The notes under the pieces: model-generated
Database searches by the model: none
Told to the model about the DNA's origin: nothing
The model's input: the letters and a program-made list of their open reading frames with translations, nothing else
Position numbers and translations under genes: made by a program
NCBI RefSeq assembly: GCF_900240945.1
Contig: NZ_OESG01000014.1
Location: 2,090,015 to 2,154,014 of the forward strand
Reading direction: 5' to 3'
From: Mycobacterium sp. 3519A
GTDB taxonomy: Bacteria > Actinomycetota > Actinomycetes > Mycobacteriales > Mycobacteriaceae
Length of the DNA stretch: 64,000 nt
Part shown: positions 42,280-50,306 of the stretch, piece after piece
Layout: each line of letters opens with the position of its first letter
How positions within the stretch are numbered: the stretch's first letter is position 1

Positions 42280-43365
42280 CTAGGCCGGGCAGTAGACGGC
42301 GTTGAGCACGGCGGCGCGCGGATCGTTGGCCATCGACTCGGTCTCAGGCGGGTTCTGGGTGAACGTGACCGAAACCGCCGGTCCGCCAAATCCTTTCGCC
42401 ATCAGGCTGTGAAAGCCCTCGATGTCGCCGCCGTGCGCCCACACCCTGACGCCGCAGTCGAGGTCGACGCCGGTGAGGCCAAGCCCGTAGTGGAAGCCGG
42501 GTCCGGCGTCCTTCCAGTCGACGGTGGTCATCATCTCGCGCAGTTGCGCGGGCGCGACGACGCGGCCGTCCAGCAGGGCGGTGATGAACGCCGACGTGTC
42601 CTCGCTCGTCGACACCAGCGAGCCGGCCATCCCGGCGGCCGAAGCGTTGAAAGTCGTGACGTCTTTGCGTTTTCCGTCGACCAACTCGTAGCCGTGGGCG
42701 AAGGGCGCGCGTAGCCCGTTGTCGCCCGGCGCGGGGAAGTAGGTGTCGGAAAGACCGAGCGGGCTGATGATTCGGCGGGTGATCTCTTCGGCGGCCGGAT
42801 GCCCGGTCAGCTTCTCGATGAGCAGGCCTGCGACGACGTAGTTGGTGTTGGTGTACTTCATCGCGGTGCCTGGCGGGAACTGCGGCGGCCGCTTCAGCGC
42901 GGCGTCGAGCAGTTGATCGGCGGTGACGGGCTCAGTGGGAACCGGTGTGCTGGCGTCGAAGTACTCCGGCAGCCCGCTCTGATGCCGCAGCAGTTGGCGG
43001 ACCGTGATGGCCTTGGCGTCGATACCCTTGCCGCGGATCCGGCCCGGTAGGTACGTCTCGATCGACGCGTCCAGATCGACCTTGCCTTCGGCGACGAGCT
43101 GCAGAACTGTCGCTGCGACAAAGGTTTTGGTGATGCTCGCGGCCCGGATGTGGGTGTGTGGCGCGAATCGGGTGTTCGTGTCGACGTCGGAATATCCGGC
43201 CGAGCCTCGAGTGACGCCGTCGTATTCACGTACGGCCGCGACACCGCCGGGCAGCTGATCTTCTTCCACGACGGTGGCCAGGGCGTCGCTCAGTCCGGGG
43301 GCGGTTTGTGAGCATGCGGCGGTGAGACAAACGAGAAGAGCGGCAGCGATCGTGAGGATGCGCAC
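42280..43365 (-). CDS. Serine hydrolase lipoprotein (beta-lactamase/DD-carboxypeptidase fold)
   Basis: A 361-residue class C-type serine hydrolase. GTG 43365 shares a base with the upstream TAG and gives a compact lipoprotein signal, ILTIAAALLVCLTAAC. The active-site Ser-x-x-Lys is in AASITKTFVAATVLQLV, the Tyr-x-Asn in KYTNTNYVVAGLLIEKLTG, and WAHGGDIEGFHS may provide the third motif (HxG). It may act as an esterase or D-Ala-D-Ala carboxypeptidase at the outer face of the membrane. Coupled to the GGCT-PghZ fusion upstream, which suggests a joint role in peptide or glutamyl chemistry. Confidence 0.88.
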   Translation of the reverse strand: MRILTIAAALLVCLTAACSQTAPGLSDALATVVEEDQLPGGVAAVREYDGVTRGSAGYSDVDTNTRFAPHTHIRAASITKTFVAATVLQLVAEGKVDLDASIETYLPGRIRGKGIDAKAITVRQLLRHQSGLPEYFDASTPVPTEPVTADQLLDAALKRPPQFPPGTAMKYTNTNYVVAGLLIEKLTGHPAAEEITRRIISPLGLSDTYFPAPGDNGLRAPFAHGYELVDGKRKDVTTFNASAAGMAGSLVSTSEDTSAFITALLDGRVVAPAQLREMMTTVDWKDAGPGFHYGLGLTGVDLDCGVRVWAHGGDIEGFHSLMAKGFGGPAVSVTFTQNPPETESMANDPRAAVLNAVYCPA

Positions 43366-44435
43366 TAAGCCGAGGTTAGTTGCCACGACCGCGCGGTCGC
43401 GATCAGGCCCTGTACCAGCCGCGACGTCGCTGGGCTCAGGCCGTCGTCGCCCGGCAGCCCGCTTCGGGGGCTGATGCCGCGCACCCTGGGCGTCAACTCC
43501 AGTTGGGTGCCGCCGCCGCGGGCTCGGTTGACCGGGTTGTCGGGGTGCAGGCCACGCAGTTCGCGTGGGATCTCGGAGAGGTCCGTGACGACCTGATAGC
43601 CGGGCACCTCGACGTGGCGTGCCAGGTGCTTGGCGAGGTCTCGGTTGCGCCCGCCCGCCAGCAGTTGGGTGCTGCGTCCGATCCGGCCGTACCCGTGCAG
43701 CGACACCACCACCTCGACGTGGTCGAGAAACTCGGCCAACCGTTCGGACTCCTCGCCCCGGTAACGCGCCGACGGCAAGTGGTGCGGATACCCGTCGGGA
43801 TGCCGTAACACATACAGCGACGCGTCGGCGCCGTCAGCGGCCCGCTCGGCGATGACGTCGGTCATCTGCTCGAGCCCGCCGCCGTGGATGGCAAGGAAGC
43901 CGAACCGGGACCGCAGCGTGCTGTCCTCGCTGACGCCGGGCTGGGCCAGCAACTCCGAAAGCGACTGTGGTGCTCCGGAACTCGGCATGTCGATGCGCAT
44001 GGGCCAGTTCGCGGGGTCCCACCGCCGCAGGAATTCGATCCAGCGGTGGGGCAGGCCGTGGTGCATCGCGCCGTCGACGATGCGCTCCAGGTACCCAGGG
44101 CGCGGCGGGCCGGGATCGACGCGGTGGTCGATGTACACCCACGCCTCGTCGGGACCGTCGTCGGTGTGCACGGTCAGTCGGTCACGGCGATACCGCACCG
44201 GCACGCCCTCGGCGCTGTCCAGCGTGGCCAGATCGCGGTCGGTGACCTTCCACACCACACCGTGCACCTGCGACCCGTCGAACGGTTCGACGGTGGCCAC
44301 ACCGCGCTCGTTGATCAGCCAGTCGTGGTCGGCGAGCATCGCGGGCCTGGGATCAACCGCGCCGGGGCATCGCTGCGCCATCTGCCGCACGCACAGGTTG
44401 GACCCGTACGCGAAGTAGCTGTGACGTGCACGCAT
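43365..44435 (-). CDS. Gamma-glutamylcyclotransferase / poly-gamma-glutamate hydrolase fusion
   Basis: A 356-residue two-domain protein. The N-terminal half is a gamma-glutamylcyclotransferase-like domain: HSYFAYGSNLCVRQMAQRCP and LATLDSAEGVPVRYRRDRLT with the catalytic-type Glu. The C-terminal half (about 170-350) resembles the PghZ/DUF867 zinc poly-gamma-glutamate hydrolases: GFLAIHGGGLEQMTDVIAER and VEVVVSLHGYGRIGRSTQLL carry the likely zinc ligands. ATG 44435 chosen as the GGCT start. Such a protein could cut gamma-glutamyl chains and cyclise the released glutamate. Substrate in mycobacteria is unknown; F420 or folate glutamyl tails are possible. Confidence 0.82.
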   Translation of the reverse strand: MRARHSYFAYGSNLCVRQMAQRCPGAVDPRPAMLADHDWLINERGVATVEPFDGSQVHGVVWKVTDRDLATLDSAEGVPVRYRRDRLTVHTDDGPDEAWVYIDHRVDPGPPRPGYLERIVDGAMHHGLPHRWIEFLRRWDPANWPMRIDMPSSGAPQSLSELLAQPGVSEDSTLRSRFGFLAIHGGGLEQMTDVIAERAADGADASLYVLRHPDGYPHHLPSARYRGEESERLAEFLDHVEVVVSLHGYGRIGRSTQLLAGGRNRDLAKHLARHVEVPGYQVVTDLSEIPRELRGLHPDNPVNRARGGGTQLELTPRVRGISPRSGLPGDDGLSPATSRLVQGLIATARSWQLTSA

Positions 44436-44594
44436 TGAATCGATTATCCCAGACGCCTGACTGCCCATCCGCGGGCTTACCGCAGGGATAGACAAATCTT
44501 CCTCGTCAGGCGGGCAATTCTGGCCTCGCAGCGATTACGGAACGGGCCTTGACCGCGGAGCATTTTCCTCATCAGACGGCGAGAGGAAGCCACC

Positions 44595-44993
44595 GTGAGC
44601 CAAAAGCGCAATCGCATCAAATACGCAGCGGTGCTCGTCGGCGCCGTGGCCGCTGTCGCCCTCCCATCCGCTGGACTCACTGCGGTCGCAAACGCCCAAA
44701 AGGTATGGGACATCGAGACTTACGACTACTGCATGGAACAGTCCAGGGCGCACTACCAGAGGGGCGAGATCACCCTGCAGGAGTTGACCGAGGCTGCTAA
44801 GACTTGTTGCGAATACAACGACGGGGTATGGAACGCGGCCACGCAAGACTGCCAGGCTCCGCCCGGTGACACGGCGGGAACGCGGCAAATTCCTGGCACC
44901 ATCCGGATCCCGACTGACATGGCCATCGCGCCCGGGGTGACCAAACCACCTCGGCAGATCCAGGTTTCCGATCAGCCCTTCACCGTCAGGTAG
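44595..44993 (+). CDS. Secreted small protein, four-cysteine core
   Basis: A 132-residue exported protein starting at GTG after GAGAGGA. Signal peptide to about residue 34 (AAVLVGAVAAVALPSAGLTA then VANA-QK). The mature N-terminus has DIETYDYCMEQSRAHYQRGE, then TLQELTEAAKTCCEYNDGVW and TQDCQAPPG, so Cys at three sites plus a CC pair; a Pro-rich tail follows. The cysteine spacing resembles other small mycobacterial exported proteins of unknown function. The 3' end overlaps the convergent mntH gene by 22 bases. Confidence 0.72.
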   Translation: MSQKRNRIKYAAVLVGAVAAVALPSAGLTAVANAQKVWDIETYDYCMEQSRAHYQRGEITLQELTEAAKTCCEYNDGVWNAATQDCQAPPGDTAGTRQIPGTIRIPTDMAIAPGVTKPPRQIQVSDQPFTVR

Positions 44994-46198
44994 ATCAGCC
45001 CGACGTTCAACAGGCTGATCAGCACGGCGACGGCCCATCCCAGCGCCGTGGTGATGCGGTGATTCGTGTCCTCGCCCATCAGGTCGGGATTGCTGGTCAG
45101 CCGCACCAACGGGATCAGCGCGAACGGGATGCCGAAGGAGAGCACGACCTGCGACAACACCAGCGCGCGACTGGGGTCGATGCCGATGGCCAGGATCACC
45201 AGCGCCGGGATCAGCGTGACCAGTCGACGGAGCAACAGCGGATAGGAGCGGCGCAGTAGGCCCTGCATGATCATCGCGCCCGCGTACGCGCCCACCGACG
45301 TCGACGCCAACCCGGACGCCAACAATCCCACCGCGAAGAACAGCGCGACCGTGGGGCCCAGCGTGTCGTGGACCGCGGCATGCGCGCCTTCGATCGAGTC
45401 GGTGCTGTCCATACCCTGCAGGTTTGTGGCGGCCACCAGCAGCATCGACAGGTTCACCGCACCTGCGACCAGCATCGCCAGCGTCACATCCAGCCGCGTC
45501 ACTTTCAGCAGCCAGCGCCGCTGCCTGCCCGCGGCGGGGTGGCCGTGCCGGTCGCGGGCCAGCCCGGAATGCAGATACACCGCGTGTGGCATCACCGTCG
45601 CGCCCAGCATCGCGGTGGCGAGCAGCACGCTCTCGGCGCCGTCGAACCGCGGCAACAGGCCGGCCGCCACGTCGCTCACGGGCGGCGGTTCCACGAACAA
45701 ACTCGTCAGGAAGCCGATCGCGATGATCAGCAGCAGCCCGCTGATCACCCGCTCGAAGAGGCGTTGGCCGCGACGGTTCTGCACCGCCAGCAGCAGCAGC
45801 GACACCACGCCCGTGATCACTCCGCCGATGAGCAGAGGGAGATCGAACAGCAGGTGCAGCGCGATCGCGCCGCCCACCACTTCCGCGAGATCCGTCGCCA
45901 TCGCCACCAATTCGGCCTGCAGCCAATAGGCGATGCGGGTACGCGTGCGGGTGTGATCGGCGACTGCCTCTGGCAGGCTGCGACCGGTGACAAGTCCCAG
46001 CTTGGCCGAGAGGAACTGCACGAGGCCGGCCATCACGTTGGCCACGAGAATGACCCAGACCAGAAGGAAGCCGTACTGCGCGCCGGCGCTGACGTTCGCG
46101 GCGACGTTGCCGGGGTCGACGTAGGCGATGGCCGCGACGAACGCAGGCCCCAGCAGAAGCCAGCTCGGCCGCAGCCGCGGCTCGGCGTCCTGAATCAC
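44972..46198 (-). CDS. mntH: Nramp manganese transporter MntH
   Basis: A 408-residue proton-coupled divalent metal importer with about eleven helices. LLGPAFVAAIAYVDPGNVAA contains the metal-site DPGN, MLGATVMPHAVYLHSGLARD the second site (MPH), and GAQYGFLLVWVILVANVMAG is a transmembrane stretch. It imports Mn2+ and possibly Fe2+. A long imperfect inverted repeat directly abuts the GTG start and probably mediates metal-dependent repression. The next gene on the same strand upstream is separated by that operator. Confidence 0.93.
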   Translation of the reverse strand: MIQDAEPRLRPSWLLLGPAFVAAIAYVDPGNVAANVSAGAQYGFLLVWVILVANVMAGLVQFLSAKLGLVTGRSLPEAVADHTRTRTRIAYWLQAELVAMATDLAEVVGGAIALHLLFDLPLLIGGVITGVVSLLLLAVQNRRGQRLFERVISGLLLIIAIGFLTSLFVEPPPVSDVAAGLLPRFDGAESVLLATAMLGATVMPHAVYLHSGLARDRHGHPAAGRQRRWLLKVTRLDVTLAMLVAGAVNLSMLLVAATNLQGMDSTDSIEGAHAAVHDTLGPTVALFFAVGLLASGLASTSVGAYAGAMIMQGLLRRSYPLLLRRLVTLIPALVILAIGIDPSRALVLSQVVLSFGIPFALIPLVRLTSNPDLMGEDTNHRITTALGWAVAVLISLLNVGLIYLTVKG

Positions 46199-46244
46199 CT
46201 AACCTACTTTCTATCCGGTGATGCGAATAGAAAAGTTAGGTTAG
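46199..46244. promoter_or_regulatory. Inverted repeat upstream of mntH, candidate MntR/DtxR-family operator
   Basis: Arms CTAACCTACTTTCTATCC (46199) and GAATAGAAAAGTTAGGTTAG (46225) are near-perfect inverted copies around eight bases. The outer part contains TTAGGTTAG, the half-site of DtxR/IdeR-family boxes. The repeat begins one base before the GTG start of mntH, so binding would block both initiation and a short-leader or leaderless transcript. Confidence 0.65.
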
Positions 46245-46261
46245 CCGAAACCCCAGGGTAG

Positions 46262-46507
46262 CTACCAGCCCCACCCGCCGATGCCGATGACCAAGCCGCC
46301 GCCGCCCCACCACGGCCAACCGCCGTACCAGTTGTTCTGCTGGGGCGACGTGACGATCGAGGTGCTGCCGTTGGTCTGGCACTGCGTGGTGTACGGAGCG
46401 GTGGTCGTGCACTGTGGCTGGGCCGCGGCAACGGGCGCCAGGGTCACCGCGGCGCAGGCGCCGCTCACCGCCAAAACCATTGGGAGAGAACGAATAAAGG
46501 CCCGCAT
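46262..46507 (-). CDS. Small secreted Gly/Trp-rich protein
   Basis: An 81-residue exported protein from ATG 46507 (a longer frame begins at 46567). Signal peptide MRAFIRSLPMVLAVSGACAA to about VAAAQ. The mature chain has two cysteines (QPQCTTTAPYTTQCQTNGST) and a glycine/tryptophan tail (WYGGWPWWGGGGLVIGIGGW). It has the same plan as the next gene: short Cys pair, Ser/Thr segment, then aromatic and Gly-rich end. Function unknown. Confidence 0.7.
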   Translation of the reverse strand: MRAFIRSLPMVLAVSGACAAVTLAPVAAAQPQCTTTAPYTTQCQTNGSTSIVTSPQQNNWYGGWPWWGGGGLVIGIGGWGW

Positions 46508-46541
46508 GGTAGGCCTCCTTAATGGGCCATGGAACAGATGG

Positions 46542-46832
46542 TTAGCGATGACCCCCGCCACCGCCACCGATGATCAACGCCGGACCCCAGAACTCGTCAT
46601 CCCACGGATAGGGGTAATCCGGTTCGGGCGGGGTGGCGTTGAGTTGCACGTTGCCGGGCGTCGCGCATTCGGTCGTCCCGGCACCCATATCGGTCACGCC
46701 GCCGACGCTGGTGCAGTCCGGCAACGTGGAAGAGTCGCCGGGATCGGCAAGGGCGGCGGGCGCGAAGATAAGTGCCGCTGCGGCGCCTGCCGCGACAATC
46801 AGCGGGGTGAAGTAGCGCCTGGTCCTCCGCAT
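46542..46832 (-). CDS. Small secreted Gly-rich protein, paralogue of its neighbour
   Basis: A 96-residue exported protein. ATG 46832 is preferred to 46838 because AAGGAC is eight bases before it. Signal peptide YFTPLIVAAGAAAALIFAPA-ALA, mature DPGDSSTLPDCTSVGGVTDM with a second Cys in TTECATPGNVQLNATPPEP, then YPYPWDDEFWGPALIIGGGG. Shared architecture with the downstream gene 34 bases away suggests an old tandem duplication. Function unknown. Confidence 0.7.
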   Translation of the reverse strand: MRRTRRYFTPLIVAAGAAAALIFAPAALADPGDSSTLPDCTSVGGVTDMGAGTTECATPGNVQLNATPPEPDYPYPWDDEFWGPALIIGGGGGGHR

Positions 46833-46866
46833 AGGCATGTCCTTCTTGTCAATCAGCCCCCAGCTA

Positions 46867-47940
46867 TCAGCCAGCGTACAGCCCTTTTCCGGTAATCAGG
46901 GGTAAGTCGAGCGTCGTCGTGATACCTGGATCGGCGTCGATGACGGCAGGGATCGCGTTGACGACCCGCGCGGCGGTGGCGACCAATCCGGCGTGGTTGT
47001 GATCGCCTTTGCGGCTGCTCAGGCAAAGGTCGAGCGCGTAGGACGGTTCGCCGGTGATCTCGATGCGGTACGACCCACCTTCCTGGGCGGGCTGCGGCCA
47101 ATCCGGGTGCAGGTCGTCGCGCAGTCGGGTGACGTGTTCGAGCACGACAGCGACCTTGCCGTCCTTCATGCCGCGCACCTCGAAGCGCAGTGCCGCGGCG
47201 GTGCCCTTCGCGATGTGGCCCGACGCGATGTCGAAGTCCTCGGGCGCGGGGGTTCGGGTGTAGGTCTCGGTGACCTCGTCGAGTTCGATGCCGAGTCCCG
47301 CCGCGAGTTGGCGCACGACCGATCCCCACGCCAGGCTCAGCACGCCGGGCTGCAGCAGCATCGGGATCTCGTCGAGCGGCTTGCCGAAGCCCATCACGTC
47401 GAACATGACGGTTGCGCTGTCGTAAGTGTCGTAGTTGATGATCTCCATGCAGCGGATCTGCTCGATGCTCTGGCACGTGCCGGCCAGTGCGAGTGGCACC
47501 AGATCGTTGGCGAAGCCGGGGTCGATGCCGTTGACGAAGACGCTGGCGTTGCCCGCCTTGGCCGCGTCCTCGATCGGGGTGATGAGCTCCGCCGGCAGCG
47601 TCTCCCACGGGTATTGAAGGAAGACGGCGCTGCTGCCGACGACGTTGACGCCGGCGGCGAGAATCCTGCGGTAATCCTCGAGGGCCTCGGGCAGCCGGTT
47701 GTCGGCCATCGCGCAGTAGACGGCGCACGCGGGGTTGGTGGCCAGCACCGCGTCGAGGTCGGTGGTGGCTATGACGCCCGTCGAAATGTCAAGCCCCGCA
47801 AGCTCTCCGGCGTCCTTGCCGGCCTTGGAGTCGCCGGACACCCAGACGCCGGTGAGTTCGAAGCGTGGGTCGGTGATGAGTTGGGCCAGCGCGTGGCGGC
47901 CGACGTTGCCGGTGCCGATCTGCGCGACTCTGATGGCCAT
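46867..47940 (-). CDS. DapB-like NAD(P)-binding dehydrogenase (2,4-diaminopentanoate dehydrogenase type)
   Basis: A 357-residue oxidoreductase. The N-terminal Rossmann motif is VAQIGTGNVGRHALAQLI, followed by ELTGVWVSGDSKAGKDAGEL; ATTDLDAVLATNPACAVYCA is typical of the dihydrodipicolinate-reductase N-domain fold. SVFVNGIDPGFANDLVPLAL and GSVVRQLAAGLGIELDEVTE are conserved in mycobacterial members. True substrate is unknown; many mycobacterial paralogues are near steroid or lipid genes. Ten bases after the SDR gene, so likely one operon. Confidence 0.87.
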   Translation of the reverse strand: MAIRVAQIGTGNVGRHALAQLITDPRFELTGVWVSGDSKAGKDAGELAGLDISTGVIATTDLDAVLATNPACAVYCAMADNRLPEALEDYRRILAAGVNVVGSSAVFLQYPWETLPAELITPIEDAAKAGNASVFVNGIDPGFANDLVPLALAGTCQSIEQIRCMEIINYDTYDSATVMFDVMGFGKPLDEIPMLLQPGVLSLAWGSVVRQLAAGLGIELDEVTETYTRTPAPEDFDIASGHIAKGTAAALRFEVRGMKDGKVAVVLEHVTRLRDDLHPDWPQPAQEGGSYRIEITGEPSYALDLCLSSRKGDHNHAGLVATAARVVNAIPAVIDADPGITTTLDLPLITGKGLYAG

Positions 47941-47950
47941 GACTAGCTCC

Positions 47951-48742
47951 TCACAGGTCGGGGATGGGTAGGTCGAGATTGGGGATGTTGAGGCCGCCGT
48001 CGACCTCGAGCATCTTGCCGGTCAGGAAACTGCCCGCAGGAGATGCGAGATAGACGGCGGCAGCGGCGATGTCGGCCGGATCGCCGAGTCGCCGCATGGG
48101 GGTTGCCTTCTCCATCGGCTCGCGGAGTTCATCGTTGGAGGCGACGATGTCGAGCGCTGAGGTGAGGATGGATCCCGGTGCGATCGCGTTGACCCGGATC
48201 TTCGGGCACAGGTCGAGGGCGGCTTGCCGGGTGTAGTGCGCCAGCGCTCCCTTGGCGGTGGCGTATGCGGCGAATCCGCGACCCGCTAACCGGCCCATGG
48301 TCGAGGTGATGTTGATGATGCTGCCGCCGCCGGAGTGTTCGAGCATCAGCGGAACCGCAGCGGTGGTCAGGGCGTGAGCGGTCAGCACGTTGAAGGTGAA
48401 GGCGTCCTTCATGTCCTTGACCGAGGTGGTCAGCAACGTGTTCGGCATGGTGCCACCGACGTTGTTGACGACGATGTCTAGTTTGCCGAAGGCGTCGACG
48501 GCCTCGGTCGCCAGCTTGGCTGTGTCCTCGGGGTGCGCGAGGTCGGCGACGACGATGTGCGCCTTGCGGCCCGCCGCTCGGACCTGCTCGGCGACCTCCT
48601 CGAGTTGCGACTGCGTGCGGGCTGCAATCACCACGTCCGCACCGACTTCCGCGAATGCCACCGCCATCGCCGCGCCCAGTCCGCGGCCCGCGCCGGTGAC
48701 CACCGCGACCTGGTCGTCCAGTCTGAACTTGTCGAGAATCAC
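47951..48742 (-). CDS. Short-chain dehydrogenase/reductase
   Basis: A 263-residue classical SDR. GTG 48742 follows GGAAGGAC and starts [20 protein letters not shown]. The glycine motif is TGAGRGLG, the structural motif NNVGG, and the active site YATAK ([20 protein letters not shown]) with Ser in NITSTMG. The C-terminus [20 protein letters not shown] is normal. It probably acts with the dehydrogenase downstream on one substrate. Confidence 0.92.
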   Translation of the reverse strand: MILDKFRLDDQVAVVTGAGRGLGAAMAVAFAEVGADVVIAARTQSQLEEVAEQVRAAGRKAHIVVADLAHPEDTAKLATEAVDAFGKLDIVVNNVGGTMPNTLLTTSVKDMKDAFTFNVLTAHALTTAAVPLMLEHSGGGSIINITSTMGRLAGRGFAAYATAKGALAHYTRQAALDLCPKIRVNAIAPGSILTSALDIVASNDELREPMEKATPMRRLGDPADIAAAAVYLASPAGSFLTGKMLEVDGGLNIPNLDLPIPDL

Positions 48743-48902
48743 GTGTGTCGTCCTTCCCTTGCCGCGCGAACCGTAACAGGCTTTCGACTGCCGCGAGGGA
48801 CGTTTTTGAAACACGTTCTATTTTCGTGAGAACTCCCAGCCACTTCTCCTACCGCGGCCGACGGGCGCACACTGGATGTACGTCCGAATGTGGGGAGCCG
48901 CG

Positions 48903-49370
48903 ATGAGCGAGCAACGGTACGACTTTTTCGGAGAGATCTTCCAGCGGTACTTCCGGGCTGCGGTCGACATGTGTCCGCTGACGGGCGACGCACTCGTTGC
49001 GAGGTTGTTCACGCTCAGCGACGACATCCCGGATCGGCTGACGCAGATGCGGCACGCCGCGATGGCGTGGGGCACGGCCGAAACCCCGCACCCGGGCATC
49101 TCCTCGGAACTCTTCGTGATCACCCAACACGGACTGATGTACGCGGCCGGGCTGACCGAGTCCCGCCGGGCCCTGTACTACCTGGCCACGCCGCCGGGGA
49201 TGTTCGACTCGCTCGTCGACCAAGTCGACACCGCCGAATTACCCGAGCGTGCGGTCGCCGTGGTCGACGACGGGTATCGCCGCGACCTCGCATCGGCGCA
49301 TCCGATGGACGCGGCGCTGCGTCGGATCCTCGACGAGCACGATGCGCTGCGAGTGAATCTGCCCGCGTAG
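48903..49370 (+). CDS. Hypothetical protein, helical, conserved-looking
   Basis: A 155-residue soluble protein from ATG 48903. MSEQRYDFFGEIFQRYFRAA and DMCPLTGDALVARLFTLSDD are followed by ALYYLATPPGMFDSLVDQVD and a helical C-terminus MDAALRRILDEHDALRVNLP. No signal peptide, membrane helix or known domain is seen. It ends immediately next to the convergent ku stop (TAG then TTA). Function unknown. Confidence 0.65.
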   Translation: MSEQRYDFFGEIFQRYFRAAVDMCPLTGDALVARLFTLSDDIPDRLTQMRHAAMAWGTAETPHPGISSELFVITQHGLMYAAGLTESRRALYYLATPPGMFDSLVDQVDTAELPERAVAVVDDGYRRDLASAHPMDAALRRILDEHDALRVNLPA

Positions 49371-50297
49371 TTACTTCTTCGCCACGGCCTTCTTGGCTGC
49401 TTTCTTCGCAGGCGACTTCTTGGCCGCCTTCTTCGCCGGCGACTTCTTGGCAGCGGACTTCTTCGCCGGAGCTTTCTTGGCCGGCTTGTCGCCGTCCGAC
49501 CCGCCACCGCGGCGCGCCTTCACACTGGCCTCCAGCTTGGCGAGCAGATCCGACACGTCCTCGGTCTCGTCCAGTTCCTTCGGCTGCTCCTCGGTGGTGA
49601 ACGCTTCGCCGCCTTCGAGTTTCGCCTGGACCAGCTCGTGCAATTGTTCTTGATAGTCGTCGTGGTAGCGGTCGGGGTTGAAGTCGTCGGTCATCGACTC
49701 GACCACCTGGCTGGCCATTTTCAGTTCCGCCGGTTTGATTTCGACTTCCTTGTCCAACACCGGGAAGTCGGGATCACGAATCTCGTCCGGCCACAACAAC
49801 GTCTGCACGATCATCACGTCGCGCTTGCTGAAATCCTGCACCCGCAACGCGGCAAGCCGTGTCTTGTTGCGCAACGCGAAGTGCACGATCGCGACGCGGT
49901 CGGTCTCCTTGAGCGTCTTGGTCAGCAGCACATAGGACTTGGACGATTTCCCGTCCGGCTCCAAGAAGTAGCTCTTGTCGTACATCATCGGATCGATCTC
50001 ATTGGCTGGAACGAACTCCAGCACCTCGATCTCGCGACTGCGTTCCTCCGGAAGCGTGGCGATGTCCTCGTCGGTGATCACGACCGTCTGGCCGTCGTCG
50101 GATTCATAGGCCTTCGCGATGTCGCGGTACTCGACGACCTCGCCGCAAACCTCGCAGACCCGCTTGTACCGGATGCGTCCGTTGTCCTTCGCGTGCACCT
50201 GATGGAACTTGATGTCGTGGTCCTCGGTCGCGCTGTACACCTTGACCGGAACGTTCACCAGGCCGAACGCGATCGAACCCTTCCATATGGAACGCAT
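49371..50297 (-). CDS. ku: Non-homologous end-joining protein Ku
   Basis: A 308-residue bacterial Ku. MRSIWKGSIAFGLVNVPVKV, DHDIKFHQVHAKDNGRIRYK, VVEYRDIAKAYE and EFVPANEIDPMMYDKSYFLE are the Ku core; it forms a homodimeric ring on DNA ends and recruits LigD. The C-terminus from about residue 270 is a lysine/alanine tail of repeated PAKKAAKKSP-like units that should bind DNA. Such extended tails are known in Ku of fast-growing mycobacteria. LigD is 12 kb away rather than adjacent. Confidence 0.95.
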   Translation of the reverse strand: MRSIWKGSIAFGLVNVPVKVYSATEDHDIKFHQVHAKDNGRIRYKRVCEVCGEVVEYRDIAKAYESDDGQTVVITDEDIATLPEERSREIEVLEFVPANEIDPMMYDKSYFLEPDGKSSKSYVLLTKTLKETDRVAIVHFALRNKTRLAALRVQDFSKRDVMIVQTLLWPDEIRDPDFPVLDKEVEIKPAELKMASQVVESMTDDFNPDRYHDDYQEQLHELVQAKLEGGEAFTTEEQPKELDETEDVSDLLAKLEASVKARRGGGSDGDKPAKKAPAKKSAAKKSPAKKAAKKSPAKKAAKKAVAKK

Positions 50298-50306
50298 AAG
50301 GCCAGG

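Noticed and set aside
46236..46252. Full IdeR box upstream of mntH
   Set aside because: Only the first half (TTAGGTTAG) matches; the second half departs at several positions. Recorded as a general DtxR-family operator instead.
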